Assembly (NCBI RefSeq): GCF_024349785.1
Contig: NZ_AP018817.1
Location: 2,387,501 to 2,451,500, forward strand
Source: Sphingomonas bisphenolicum
GTDB taxonomy: Bacteria; Pseudomonadota; Alphaproteobacteria; Sphingomonadales; Sphingomonadaceae
DNA length: 64,000 nucleotides
Direction of reading: 5' to 3'
Of the stretch, positions 18,585 to 28,152 are shown one piece after another (within the stretch, counting starts at the first letter, position 1; the number at the start of each line of letters is the position of its first letter). Below the pieces are notes generated by a model. That model had not been told where the DNA came from and ran no database searches. It was given only the letters and a program-made list of their open reading frames with translations. The position numbers and the translations under genes are program-made.

Positions 18585-19067
18585 ATGGCCGACAAAGTGA
18601 ACAACCTTCAGGATATTTTCCTCAACAGCCTGCGCAAGACCAAGACCCCGGTGACCATGTTCCTGGTCAAGGGCGTCAAGTTGCAAGGCATCATCACCTG
18701 GTTCGACAATTTCTCCGTGCTGCTGCGCCGCGACGGCCAGTCGCAACTGGTCTACAAACATGCGATATCGACCGTCATGCCGGCCCAGTCGATGGACCTG
18801 ACCGATCTGCGCAAGGCCAGCGATGGCAACGGCAAGGGCAAGCTGCTGCAGGAAATCTTCCTGTCGGCGGTCCGCAAGTCGGGCAGCCCGGTGACGATGT
18901 TCCTGGTCAACGGCGTCATGCTCCAGGGTGAGATCGCGGCCTTCGACCTCTTTTGCATGCTGCTCGAACGCGACGGCATGGTGCAGCTCGTCTACAAACA
19001 CGCCATCTCGACCGTCCAGCCGCTTCATGCGCTCGACCTGAGCGGCGAAAACGAACAGGACGATTGA
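18585..19067 (+). CDS. hfq: RNA chaperone Hfq with two Sm domains in tandem
   Basis: A 160-residue protein made of two complete Hfq domains. Repeat one (residues about 5-70) reads [20 protein letters not shown] and ends [11 protein letters not shown]. Repeat two (residues about 85-150) reads [20 protein letters not shown] and ends [11 protein letters not shown]. Both keep the Sm2 YKHAIST motif. Ordinary Hfq has one domain and forms hexamers, so this form may assemble as a trimer of fused pairs. The second copy has [17 protein letters not shown] where the first has [17 protein letters not shown], so the RNA faces differ. AAGGA lies before the ATG; a 6-bp hairpin (18523-18538) is in the leader. 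Confidence 0.96.
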   Translation: MADKVNNLQDIFLNSLRKTKTPVTMFLVKGVKLQGIITWFDNFSVLLRRDGQSQLVYKHAISTVMPAQSMDLTDLRKASDGNGKGKLLQEIFLSAVRKSGSPVTMFLVNGVMLQGEIAAFDLFCMLLERDGMVQLVYKHAISTVQPLHALDLSGENEQDD

Positions 19068-19132
19068 TCGTCCCAGCAGCGTCCGGTCCGCGCTCAGGTG
19101 GACCGGGCCGCTGCAAGATGCTCTAAACATCC

Positions 19133-20467
19133 ATGGCCATATTCAATCGCGACTCCGATGACGAAGTGGCGCGCGGCGCGCGCGCCGTCGTCGTTCATGC
19201 CGAAACCCACAATGGAGACCGCCGCGACAGCGACGCCCGGCTGGAGGAAGCGCGTGGCCTTGCGCTGGCGATCGGTATCGACGTGCGCGCCGCCCAGGCG
19301 TTCCGGGTGCGCGACCGCAAGCCCGCGACCCTGTTCGGCAGCGGGCAGGTGGACCAGATCGCCACGCTGGCGCGGCAGGAAGAGGCTGAACTCATCATCG
19401 TCGACAACAGCCTGTCGCCGGTGCAGCAGAGCAATCTGGAAAAATCCTGCGAGGCCAAGGTCATCGACCGCACGGGCCTGATCCTCGAAATCTTCGGCGA
19501 GCGGGCCGCCACCAATGAAGGGCGGCTACAGGTCGAACTCGCCCATCTCGACTATCAGGCGGGCCGTCTCGTCCGCAGCTGGACCCATCTTGAACGACAG
19601 CGCGGCGGTTTCGGCTTTCTGGGCGGTCCGGGCGAGACCCAGATCGAGGCGGACCGGCGCATGATCCGCGATCGCATGGCCAAGATCCGCAAGGAACTGG
19701 ACCAGGTCACCCGCACCCGCGGCCTGCACCGCGCACGGCGCCAGCGTGCGCCCTGGCCGGTGATCGCGCTGGTCGGCTATACAAATGCCGGAAAGTCCAC
19801 GCTTTTCAACCGGATGACCGGGGCTGACGTCATGGCGGAAGACCTGTTGTTCGCCACACTGGACCCGACCATGCGCCAGATTGCGTTGCCGGGCCTGGAC
19901 AAGGCGATCCTGTCCGACACGGTTGGCTTCGTCTCCGATCTGCCGACGCAATTGATCGCCGCCTTCCGCGCGACGCTGGAGGAAGTGCTGTCGGCCGATC
20001 TCATCGTCCATGTGCGCGACATCGCCCATCCCGACAGCGACGCGCAGCGCGACGACGTGCTGGACGTGCTGGGCGAACTGGGCGTCGCCGGCGAAGCGGC
20101 GCTCGATCGTAGGGAAGGGGAGGCCGACGCGCCCCCGATCCTGGAAGCCTGGAACAAGCTCGACCTGTTGAGCGAAGACGACGCAGCCCTCGCGCGCGAG
20201 ACGGCGTCCCGGCGCGACGATGTCGTCATCCTCTCGGCCCTGACCGGGGAGGGGGTGGACATGCTTCAGCGGACCATCAGCGACCGCATGACCCGCGGTG
20301 CGAAAGTTTACGGCCTGCGCATCCCGATATCGGACGGCGCCACGGTCGCCTGGCTCCACGAACATGGCGAAGTGCTTTCGACCCTGGTCGAAGGTGAGGA
20401 AAGCCGCATCGACGTCCGCCTCTCGGACGCCGCCTTCGCCCGCTATTCCAAGCGGAGCGAAGGCTAA
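19133..20467 (+). CDS. hflX: Ribosome-associated GTPase HflX
   Basis: A 444-residue GTPase that splits stalled ribosomes after heat or antibiotic stress. The N-terminal HflX domain has the LFGSGQVDQI segment and the glycine-rich GGFGFLGGPGETQIEADRR. The G domain follows with Walker A GYTNAGKST, G3 DTVGFVSDLP and a G4-like NKLD. It follows hfq by 65 bp; the hfq-hflX pair is widely conserved. Confidence 0.96.
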   Translation: MAIFNRDSDDEVARGARAVVVHAETHNGDRRDSDARLEEARGLALAIGIDVRAAQAFRVRDRKPATLFGSGQVDQIATLARQEEAELIIVDNSLSPVQQSNLEKSCEAKVIDRTGLILEIFGERAATNEGRLQVELAHLDYQAGRLVRSWTHLERQRGGFGFLGGPGETQIEADRRMIRDRMAKIRKELDQVTRTRGLHRARRQRAPWPVIALVGYTNAGKSTLFNRMTGADVMAEDLLFATLDPTMRQIALPGLDKAILSDTVGFVSDLPTQLIAAFRATLEEVLSADLIVHVRDIAHPDSDAQRDDVLDVLGELGVAGEAALDRREGEADAPPILEAWNKLDLLSEDDAALARETASRRDDVVILSALTGEGVDMLQRTISDRMTRGAKVYGLRIPISDGATVAWLHEHGEVLSTLVEGEESRIDVRLSDAAFARYSKRSEG

Positions 20468-20494
20468 CCGAGCGGCTTCCTGGGTCAGGTCACT

Positions 20495-21025
20495 TCAGGT
20501 CAACGCCTTTTCGACCACGGCAATGGCCTGATCCAGCGGCTTGGCGCGATCACAATCGCTCCGGCATTTTTCCTGCTGGTAGCGCAGCTTCTGCAATATA
20601 TCCTCGGCCGCATCCCTGTTGCCCAAGCGGATTTCCGCCAGCGCCAGTCCCGACATCGCGCCGGGATAGCCACTCCGGTTACTATAAAGGCTCTTTTCGA
20701 AATAGCGGCGCGCCGCGACGGCATCGCCCATGCCCAGCTTGGCGACTCCCTTGAGGAAGCGGACCTGCCTGTTGCTGGTCTGGCCGATCAGCCTGGCCAG
20801 CAGCGCGTCAGCTTCTGCATAATCGCCGTCTGCGATCAGCTTCTGCGCGCGGCCCACATCCGGGCTGCGCGATATAGAGGCGAAGCTGGCCGCGTTATAG
20901 CCGTTCACCGGCGCGGCCATGGGCGCGCCTTGGTTGAAATGGATACCCGACACGCCGGCCACATGCTGGGCATGGGCCGGCACCGCAAGCACGCAGCAAA
21001 GGGGGAGAAGGACAGTCAGGCGCAT
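20495..21025 (-). CDS. Secreted TPR protein
   Basis: A 176-residue protein with a signal peptide ending PAHAQ. The remainder contains tetratricopeptide-like helices (AQKLIADGDYAEADALLARL, VAARRYFEKSL, LGNRDAAEDIL). Two Cys lie in a CRSDC motif near the C-terminus. The start at 21025 has GGAGGA upstream and begins the signal peptide. It probably acts as a periplasmic protein-protein adaptor; partner unknown. It converges with hflX. Confidence 0.8.
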   Translation of the reverse strand: MRLTVLLPLCCVLAVPAHAQHVAGVSGIHFNQGAPMAAPVNGYNAASFASISRSPDVGRAQKLIADGDYAEADALLARLIGQTSNRQVRFLKGVAKLGMGDAVAARRYFEKSLYSNRSGYPGAMSGLALAEIRLGNRDAAEDILQKLRYQQEKCRSDCDRAKPLDQAIAVVEKALT

Positions 21026-21143
21026 CGCATATTCCTCCGTCGTGAGAGGCAAAAAGCTATGGCGATCGCGCACTCTTGTCAAATATCAGTTGCAGTTACG
21101 AACCTTGTCTGTTGGATGTCTGCTTCGTGACAACATATGCTGG

Positions 21144-21923
21144 TTATGCCGATTTTTCCTGTTGCTTTGCTCGTTGCCAAAGCGCTTCCTTTGCGTCGAG
21201 CGTCAGTCCGGCAAAGGTCTCGCCGGCCATATCCTCCATTGATCGGAACCGGCGATCGAATTTCCCATTCGCCTTGCGCAGAGCGGTTTCGGGATCGACC
21301 TTCAGATGTCGTGCGAGATTGACCACGGCGAATAGGAGGTCGCCGACTTCCTCTTCACGCTCCTCCTGCGTGGCCGCTTCGCGCACTTCATCCAGTTCCT
21401 CGACGATCTTGTCGATCACGTCGACCGTATCAGGCCAATCGAACCCGGTGCGGGCGGCGCGCTTCTGCAATTTTCCGGCGCGGAGCAGTGCGGGCAGGGC
21501 GCTCGCCACGCCAGCCAGCGCGCTGGGGTCGGGATCTTTTTCTGCGCGTTCGGCCGCCTTGATCGTCTCCCACTGGGCGTGGCCATCCTCCCGGCGGGCG
21601 CCGTCGCCGAAGACATGCGGATGCCGGCGGATCATCTTCTGCGTAATGGCGTCGATCACATCCTGCATCGCAAAATGGCCGGCCTGTTCCGCCATGCGGC
21701 TGTGGAAGGCGACCTGGAGCAGCAGATCGCCCAGTTCGTCGCGCAGCGCATCCATGTCCGCACGTTCGATCGCATCAGCCACTTCATAGGCTTCCTCGAT
21801 CGTATAGGGCGCGATCGACGCGAAATCCTGCTCGATGTCCCAGGGGCAACCCGTATCGGGATCGCGCAACCGCGCCATGACTTCGGCGAGCGGCATGATG
21901 TCGGCGGGGCTGGCTTTGTTCAT
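21144..21923 (-). CDS. mazG: Nucleoside triphosphate pyrophosphohydrolase MazG
   Basis: A 259-residue two-domain MazG that hydrolyses (d)NTPs to NMPs and PPi. Domain one begins with CPWDIEQDFASIAPYTIEEA, and the metal-binding EEAYE and ELGDLLLQV motifs follow; domain two repeats the pattern (VEELDEVREA, EVGDLLFAVVNLARHL). This is the standard house-cleaning enzyme, not a toxin-antitoxin component. Confidence 0.95.
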   Translation of the reverse strand: MNKASPADIMPLAEVMARLRDPDTGCPWDIEQDFASIAPYTIEEAYEVADAIERADMDALRDELGDLLLQVAFHSRMAEQAGHFAMQDVIDAITQKMIRRHPHVFGDGARREDGHAQWETIKAAERAEKDPDPSALAGVASALPALLRAGKLQKRAARTGFDWPDTVDVIDKIVEELDEVREAATQEEREEEVGDLLFAVVNLARHLKVDPETALRKANGKFDRRFRSMEDMAGETFAGLTLDAKEALWQRAKQQEKSA

Positions 21924-22074
21924 ATAGGACCTGATCGCTATGGAATGCTGATCGTGCGATAGGGCGCACCCACGCCGCTGACCAGCATCAAAATAAGTTC
22001 GATAATATATCTTATGTTAAATTTGTCCTATGTCGCGGTCGCGTACAACTGTCCAGCTCGCTGTCGCAGCGCCT

Positions 22075-23385
22075 TCAATCCTCGCGAATCTGGCTGTGTT
22101 TGGCCGTGTCCCGCATCTTCACATATACGCTCAGCGATATGGCGATCATCACCGTGACATAGATGTAGAAAGCCTGCTCCATGCCGGCCTGCTTGAACCA
22201 TAAGGCGACGAATTCCGCCGTCCCGCCGAACAAGGTATTGGCCAGCGCATAAGGCAGCGCCACGCCCAGCGCGCGGATGTGCGCCGGAAACAGCTCCGCC
22301 TTCACCACCGCATTGATCGACGTATAGCCGGTCACGATGACCAGGCCCGCCATCACCAGCAGCCCGGCGACAAGCGGGTCTTTCGTCACCGCCAGCGTCG
22401 CGAAGATCGGATAGGTGCACAGCATGCCCATGACGCCGAAGCCGATCATCAGCGGCTTGCGGCCGATCCGGTCGGACAAGGCGCCCGCAACAGGCTGCAA
22501 CAGCATGAACGCGAACAGCGTCGCCGCGTTGATCTGCGACGCGACTTGACGGCTGAGGCCGCTGGTGTTGACCAGGAATTTCTGCATGTAGATACTGTAG
22601 GCGTAGAAAGCGATCGTTCCGCCCGCCGTCAGCAGCATCACCGTCAGCGTCTCGCGCGGATGGTTGGTGATGAGTTCGACGAAGCCCGATCTGGGGGCGC
22701 CCGCCGCCTTGGCCACGGCAAAGCTCTGCGTCTCGGCCAGCCCGCGCCGCAGCCAGAACACGATGACCGCCAGCAGCCCGCCGATGAAGAAGGGTATGCG
22801 CCATCCCCAGGCGTCGAGTTGCGCTTCGGTCAGCGTCGCCTGCAGCAGCAACAGCACGCAGATCGCGACCAACTGCCCCGCGATCAGCGTCACATATTGG
22901 AAGCTGGAAAAGAAGCCGCGCCGGTTCTTCCCTGCCATTTCCGACAGATAGGTCGCGCTCGCGCCATATTCGCCGCCGATCGACAATCCCTGCATCAGCC
23001 GCGCCAGCACCAGCATCAGCGGCGCGGCGACTCCGATCGTTTCATAACCCGGCGTCACCGCGATCAGCAGCGATCCCGCGCACATCAACGCCACCGACAG
23101 GGTCAGGCCGCTCTTGCGCCCATGACGATCGGCATAGACGCCCATCAGCCAGGCGCCGATCGGCCGCATCAGGAAGCCGACCGCAAAGATGCCCGCCGCG
23201 CTCAGCAATTGCGCGGTGCGATCCTCGCTGGGGAAGAAATGCGGCGCGAAATAGAGAGTGAAGGCGGCATAGGCATACCAGTCATACCATTCCACCAGAT
23301 TGCCGGTAGATCCGCCGATGATGGCCTTGAGCCGCTGCCCCTGCGTGGGCGCGCTCGTCTCGATCGAAGCGGTCTCTGCGCTCAT
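22075..23385 (-). CDS. MHS-family metabolite:H+ symporter (KgtP-like)
   Basis: A 436-residue, 12-span major facilitator protein. The N-terminus carries the MHS signature (GNLVEWYDWYAYAAF), followed by the loop 2-3 motif GVYADRHGRKSGL and LMQGLSIGGEYGASATYLSE, as in alpha-ketoglutarate and other dicarboxylate:H+ symporters. The substrate is probably an organic acid. Its start overlaps the aspartic protease stop by 4 nt, placing it last in the metG operon. Confidence 0.88.
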   Translation of the reverse strand: MSAETASIETSAPTQGQRLKAIIGGSTGNLVEWYDWYAYAAFTLYFAPHFFPSEDRTAQLLSAAGIFAVGFLMRPIGAWLMGVYADRHGRKSGLTLSVALMCAGSLLIAVTPGYETIGVAAPLMLVLARLMQGLSIGGEYGASATYLSEMAGKNRRGFFSSFQYVTLIAGQLVAICVLLLLQATLTEAQLDAWGWRIPFFIGGLLAVIVFWLRRGLAETQSFAVAKAAGAPRSGFVELITNHPRETLTVMLLTAGGTIAFYAYSIYMQKFLVNTSGLSRQVASQINAATLFAFMLLQPVAGALSDRIGRKPLMIGFGVMGMLCTYPIFATLAVTKDPLVAGLLVMAGLVIVTGYTSINAVVKAELFPAHIRALGVALPYALANTLFGGTAEFVALWFKQAGMEQAFYIYVTVMIAISLSVYVKMRDTAKHSQIRED

Positions 23386-24011
23386 GGCGTCAGAACCATG
23401 GCGCCGTCCTGCACGCCCCAGCTTTTCAGGCGTGACAGCATGTTCATGCCGATGACATTGACCTCCCCGAAGGCGGGCGACACGACTACGGGCAGGTCGC
23501 TCGCCGAAATGGGACCGATGGCGAGGGTAGCGATGCTCGACCGCTTCGCCGTCACCTTGCCATTGGCGGTGGTCATGATGACGCCCGGTTCGCCGACATC
23601 ATAGTTGAGGCCGGCGGCGCGGGCCGTATTTTCGGACAGGGCGGTGACGGTCGCGCCGCTGTCGATCAGAAAACGCGCGGACGTGCCGTTGATCGTGGCC
23701 TCGACCCAATAATGACCGTCCGGCGCGACCGGGATGCGCAGCGCCTGTCCCTCGGTCCGGGCCTTGGGCAGTGCAGCCGGCGCTTCGTCGGGGGCGGCCA
23801 TATCCCCTTCCTCCGCCCAACGCCCGGTCAGATAGCCTTGCGTCTGGGCGAATTTGAACAGGCCCAGCAGGCCAGCGAAGATCGCGACCCACAGCAACGC
23901 CATGCGCAGCAGGCTCCCCCAGGCCATCTGCCGCCCGACCAGCGCGGACCCGACCAGCACGAGCGCCAGCACATACCAGATGGTCGAGGCCGCCTGATCC
24001 GTGCTGTCCAT
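23382..24011 (-). CDS. Membrane-anchored retropepsin-like aspartic protease
   Basis: A 209-residue protein of the TIGR02281/clan AA type. Two membrane segments occupy the first 60 residues. The single catalytic motif FLIDSGATVTALSE is followed by the second-lobe pattern GEVNVIGMNMLSRL. Like retroviral proteases it would need to dimerise. Its ATG abuts the MBL gene stop and its end overlaps the transporter start, so it is part of the same transcript. Confidence 0.87.
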   Translation of the reverse strand: MDSTDQAASTIWYVLALVLVGSALVGRQMAWGSLLRMALLWVAIFAGLLGLFKFAQTQGYLTGRWAEEGDMAAPDEAPAALPKARTEGQALRIPVAPDGHYWVEATINGTSARFLIDSGATVTALSENTARAAGLNYDVGEPGVIMTTANGKVTAKRSSIATLAIGPISASDLPVVVSPAFGEVNVIGMNMLSRLKSWGVQDGAMVLTP

Positions 24012-24803
24012 TCAGGCCCCCTGCTCTTTCGCGTCCAGCGCCACCACCATGCCGTCATAGCCCGGCTCCACGCCCTGGGGTAGCGTGCCGATCAATGTCG
24101 CATAATCCATGCTCTGGTCCATATGGGTCAGGATCGCCAGACTCGGCCGGGTGGCGCTGATACCGTCCAGCGCCAGCGCCAGATGCGGATGAGTCGGGTG
24201 CGGCTTGGCCCGCAGCGCATCGACCACCCAGACGTCGAGGCCGTCATAGAGCGCCAGCATGTCCGGCGTCAGCGCATGGAAATCCGTGGCATAGCCGACC
24301 GACCGGCCGCCATGGCTGAAACGGAAGCCGGTGGAATAGATGTCGCCATGGGGCTGGTCGACACAGGCGATGTCGATGTCGCCGATCCGCAGCCCGTCGG
24401 GCAGGACGTGCGGCTCTATGGTCGGGTGATAGCCGTTGCGCCCTTCGAACGCATAGGCGAACCGCTCCGACAGCAGCTTGAGCGTCTGCGGGCGCGCATA
24501 GCCCGGAACGGGCGTGCGGCGATGGTGGAAAAGCTGGCGCACGTCGTCGATACCATGGCTGTGATCGGCATGGTCGTGCGTCCACAGGATCGCATCGATC
24601 CGGATCACGTCGGCCGCCAGCAACTGAGCGCGCATATCGGGCGAGGTATCGACCAGGATGCGCGTTGTCGGGCTTTCCACCAGGATGGACACCCGCGTCC
24701 GCCGGTTTTTCGGTTCCGCGGGGTCGCAGTCGCCCCAGTCATTGCCGATCCGTGGCACGCCGGAGGATGTGCCGCTGCCCAGGATTGTGAGCTTCAGGCT
24801 CAT
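24012..24803 (-). CDS. MBL-fold metallohydrolase (PhnP-like)
   Basis: A 263-residue metallo-beta-lactamase-fold hydrolase. It starts LTILGSGTSSGVPRIG and carries the metal motif THDHADHSHGIDD, with later His ligands in HGDIYSTGFRFSHG and ILTHMDQSMDY. The family resembles PhnP cyclic phosphodiesterase and is routinely found directly after tatD. Start at 24803 overlaps the tatD stop (ATGA). Confidence 0.88.
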   Translation of the reverse strand: MSLKLTILGSGTSSGVPRIGNDWGDCDPAEPKNRRTRVSILVESPTTRILVDTSPDMRAQLLAADVIRIDAILWTHDHADHSHGIDDVRQLFHHRRTPVPGYARPQTLKLLSERFAYAFEGRNGYHPTIEPHVLPDGLRIGDIDIACVDQPHGDIYSTGFRFSHGGRSVGYATDFHALTPDMLALYDGLDVWVVDALRAKPHPTHPHLALALDGISATRPSLAILTHMDQSMDYATLIGTLPQGVEPGYDGMVVALDAKEQGA

Positions 24804-25585
24804 GCGACCTTGCTGAACAAGGTGCGGAAATTGGCCGACGTCGCCGCCGCTAGTTCTTCCACGCTTTCGCCGCGTAGATCCGCCAAGAATCTGGCGGTGT
24901 CGGCGACATAGGCCGGCTCGCACGGGCGGCCGCGATGCGGCACCGGCGCCAGAAAGGGCGAGTCCGTTTCCACCAGCAGCCGGTCGATCGGCAGCCGCGC
25001 CGCCGTCTCCTGCAAATCCTTCGCGCTCTTGAACGTCACGATGCCCGAAATGCTGATATAGAAGCCCAATTCCATCGCCGCATCGGCAAAGGCGCCGCTG
25101 GCGGTGAAGCAATGGATGACACCGCTATAGGCCCCCTTCCCCATCTCCTCGCGCATGATGGCAAGGGTATCGTCCTCCGCGTCGCGGGTATGGACGATCA
25201 GAGGCAGGCCGGTGTCGCGCGCCGCGACGATGTGGGATCGAAAGCTCTTCTGCTGCCGCGCCCGATCGCTATGGTCGTAATAATAATCCAGCCCGGTTTC
25301 GCCGATGCCGACCACGCGCGGATGCGCCGCGCGTTCGACCAGCTTGGCGGTATCGATATGGGGATGCTCGTCCGCCTCATGCGGGTGAATGCCGACCGTT
25401 GCCCACACGTCCGGCTCTCGGATCGCCGTGCCCAACACATCGTCCCACTCGCTTTCGCGCGTCGCGATATTGAGCATGAGGTCGACGCCAGCGGCCCGCG
25501 ATCGTTCCAGCACATTGGCCTGATCCTCGATCAAACCCTTGTAATTCAGGTGGCAATGGCTGTCGATCAGCATGGGTTCAGGCAT
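24800..25585 (-). CDS. tatD: TatD-family metal-dependent DNase
   Basis: A 261-residue TIM-barrel hydrolase. Metal ligands are visible in IDSHCHLNY at the N-terminus, GETGLDYYYD, PLIVHTRDAEDD, GVIHCFTAS and VETDSPFLAPVPHRG. The family acts as a 3'-5' exonuclease. Two in-frame ATGs (25585 and 25573) could be used; the first overlaps the metG stop by 8 nt. Confidence 0.93.
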   Translation of the reverse strand: MPEPMLIDSHCHLNYKGLIEDQANVLERSRAAGVDLMLNIATRESEWDDVLGTAIREPDVWATVGIHPHEADEHPHIDTAKLVERAAHPRVVGIGETGLDYYYDHSDRARQQKSFRSHIVAARDTGLPLIVHTRDAEDDTLAIMREEMGKGAYSGVIHCFTASGAFADAAMELGFYISISGIVTFKSAKDLQETAARLPIDRLLVETDSPFLAPVPHRGRPCEPAYVADTARFLADLRGESVEELAAATSANFRTLFSKVA

Positions 25586-27140
25586 CCTCTACCGGCAGTT
25601 CCAGGCGGGGGAACAGCGGTTTGGGCGGGCTGAGCGTGAAACCGGCGCTCCGCAGCCCGGCGTAGAAATCTCCACCGATGACGTCATAGCCGCGTCCGTT
25701 GCCGTCCAGCCCCATCTGGTCGAGCAAGGCGGCGGTGCTGGCCGGGATGACCGGCTGGATCATGATGGCCAGACTGGCGATCGCCTCGTAAAGTGTGGCG
25801 AGCACCGCCTCCATCCGCGCCGGATCGGTCTTGCGCAGCGCCCAGGGCGCCTGCGCGTCAATATAGGCGTTACAGGCGAACACGGCGCGCATCCACGCCT
25901 CGATCGCGACCGAAGGGGCCAGATCGACCATGGCGGTCTGGAAGGTCGCGGCGGCATCGGCCACCATCTTAAGCAGGTCGCTGTCGACATCCTGTGGCGC
26001 CGGCTCGGGCAGACGGCCCTCCAGATTCTTGGCGATGAAGCTCAAGGTCCGCTGCGCCAGGTTGCCGAAGCTGTTGGCCAGATCGCTGTTCGAACGCGCG
26101 ACGATCGCCTCCGCGCTATAGCTGCCATCATTGCCGAAGGTGACTTCGGACAGCAGGAAATAGCGCAACTGATCCACGCCGAAGCGGTCGGCCAGTTCCA
26201 TCGGATCGGCGACGTTGCCGACGGACTTCGACATCTTCTCGCCGCGGTTGAGCAGGAAGCCATGGCCAAAGACATGGCGGGGCAAAGGCAGCTTCGCGCT
26301 CATCAGGAAGGCTGGCCAGTAAACGGTATGAAAACGCACGATATCCTTGCCGATGATGTGCGTGATATCGCCGCCCTCGGCCCAGTAACGCGCCATCCGC
26401 TCAGCATCGTCGGGATAGCCGCAGCCGGTCAGATAATTGGTGAGCGCATCGACCCACACATACATGACATGACCGTCCGATCCGGGCACCTTGACGCCCC
26501 AGTCGAAGCTGGTGCGCGACACGCTGAGGTCGGACAGGCCGCCTTCGACGAAGCGCAGGATTTCGTTGCGGCGGCTATCGGGCTGGATGAAGTCGGGCTG
26601 GCTTTCATAGAGCGCCAGCAGCCGGTCCTGATAGGCCGACAGGCGGAAGAACCAGCTTTCCTCGACCGTCCATTCGACCGGCGTACCTTGCGGGGACAGC
26701 TTGACGCCCCCCTCCCCGTCGGTGATTTCCTTCTCGTCGTAAAAGGCTTCGTCGCGGACCGAATACCAGCCTTCATATCGGCCGAGATACAGGTCGCCAT
26801 TGGCCTCCATCGCCTGCCAGATCGCCTGGCTGGCGCTGTGATGATCCGGCTCGCTGGTGCGGATGAAACGATCATGACTGATATTCAGTCTCTCATTCAT
26901 CACCTTGAAATAGCCTGCCATTTCATCGGCCAGTTCGCGCGGCTCGATACCGCGGCCCCGCGCCGTCTGGGCCATTTTCAGCCCATGTTCGTCGGTGCCG
27001 GTCTGGAAGAAGACGTCGCGGCCCATCATCCGCTGGAACCGGGCGACCGCGTCGGTGGCGATCACTTCATAGGCATGGCCGATATGCGGACGGCCATTGG
27101 GATAGGAAATGGCGGTGGTGATGGTGAAGGGCTTGGACAT
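25578..27140 (-). CDS. metG: Methionyl-tRNA synthetase
   Basis: A 520-residue class I aminoacyl-tRNA synthetase. The HIGH motif is in PNGRPHIGHAYE and the KMSKS loop is GEKMSKSVGN. There is no C-terminal tRNA-binding dimerisation domain and the CxxC zinc knuckle of the E. coli type is not evident, so it is the short form. It follows holB by 43 bp. Confidence 0.96.
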   Translation of the reverse strand: MSKPFTITTAISYPNGRPHIGHAYEVIATDAVARFQRMMGRDVFFQTGTDEHGLKMAQTARGRGIEPRELADEMAGYFKVMNERLNISHDRFIRTSEPDHHSASQAIWQAMEANGDLYLGRYEGWYSVRDEAFYDEKEITDGEGGVKLSPQGTPVEWTVEESWFFRLSAYQDRLLALYESQPDFIQPDSRRNEILRFVEGGLSDLSVSRTSFDWGVKVPGSDGHVMYVWVDALTNYLTGCGYPDDAERMARYWAEGGDITHIIGKDIVRFHTVYWPAFLMSAKLPLPRHVFGHGFLLNRGEKMSKSVGNVADPMELADRFGVDQLRYFLLSEVTFGNDGSYSAEAIVARSNSDLANSFGNLAQRTLSFIAKNLEGRLPEPAPQDVDSDLLKMVADAAATFQTAMVDLAPSVAIEAWMRAVFACNAYIDAQAPWALRKTDPARMEAVLATLYEAIASLAIMIQPVIPASTAALLDQMGLDGNGRGYDVIGGDFYAGLRSAGFTLSPPKPLFPRLELPVEDA

Positions 27141-27183
27141 GGCGCTTCCCTAGAGCGATTTCGGGTCGCCGCAAAGCCGCTTT

Positions 27184-28152
27184 TCAGCCCGGATGTGCGA
27201 GCGCCGCGACGTGGCCGGCAAGCTCGAACACGACGCCTGCCGGATCGAGCGACAGGATCACCGCGCCGCCCGCCAGATGCCGGGCCTTTTCCCAATGGTC
27301 CAGCGCCGTGCCCAACGCCTGCCCCTGCCGGGTCCGCGCCGCCTGGGCGATGAAGGCCGGCGCCCGTTCCAAAAAGGCTTCGTAGCGCGGCTTGGCCGAT
27401 TTTAGCGCCAGCGCCTTGGCCAGCGCCAGCCGCTGGCGGTTGCCCGGATCGCCCTGCGTCGCCAGCGCGCTAAGCGCCTGCTCGATCTCCGATAGATTGA
27501 GGCCCGCATAGCGCAGCGCCTGCCCCGGCGATCCCTCGCCCGCGCGCACCAGCGCGTCCATTTCCTGGGGCGACAGCGTCTCGTCCGTCGCCTTCAGCAC
27601 AGACCGCATCGCCGCCGCATCCAGCGGATCGAAGCGCAACGTCCGGCAGCGCGAGCGGATCGTCGGCAGCAAGCGTCCCGGCGCATGGCTGACCAACAGG
27701 AAGATCATGTCCGCCGGCGGCTCTTCCAGCGTCTTGAGCAGCGCATTGGCCGCGCCGCGTTCCAGATCGTCGGCGCTGTCGACCACCACCACGCGGCGCG
27801 GCGACAGCGACGGGGCCGACTGGGTCAGGCGTTGCAGTCCACGCACCTGATCGACGCTGATGTTGCGCGCGGTAACGCCATCCTTTTCCAGCGGCGCCAG
27901 TTCGGCATAATCGGGATGGGCCGACGCCTCGATCAGGCGACGGGTCTGGTGGTTTTCCGGCACGGACAACCCTTCGCCACCGATCGGCGGCCCGGCGGCG
28001 TCGGCCAGCAGTCGCATCGCCAGCGCGCGGGCGAAACTGCCCTTGCCGATGCCCCTGGGACCGGCAAGTATCCAGCCATGGTGCATGCGTCCGCTCTGCG
28101 CGGCGGCCATCAGCGTGCGGGCCTGTGCGTCATGGCCCAGAAGGATCGTCAT
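27184..28152 (-). CDS. holB: DNA polymerase III subunit delta'
   Basis: A 322-residue clamp-loader subunit. The AAA+ core is seen from GHDAQARTLMAA and the P-loop GPRGIGKGSFARAL through VVVDSADDLERGAANALLKTLEEPP. Delta' in other bacteria often has a zinc-finger Cys cluster after Walker A; here it is absent. Its start overlaps the tmk stop (ATGA). Confidence 0.94.
   Translation of the reverse strand: MTILLGHDAQARTLMAAAQSGRMHHGWILAGPRGIGKGSFARALAMRLLADAAGPPIGGEGLSVPENHQTRRLIEASAHPDYAELAPLEKDGVTARNISVDQVRGLQRLTQSAPSLSPRRVVVVDSADDLERGAANALLKTLEEPPADMIFLLVSHAPGRLLPTIRSRCRTLRFDPLDAAAMRSVLKATDETLSPQEMDALVRAGEGSPGQALRYAGLNLSEIEQALSALATQGDPGNRQRLALAKALALKSAKPRYEAFLERAPAFIAQAARTRQGQALGTALDHWEKARHLAGGAVILSLDPAGVVFELAGHVAALAHPG

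Noticed and set aside
25572..27353. 593-codon plus-strand frame opposite metG
   Set aside because: Antisense shadow; metG has its HIGH and KMSKS motifs on the other strand.
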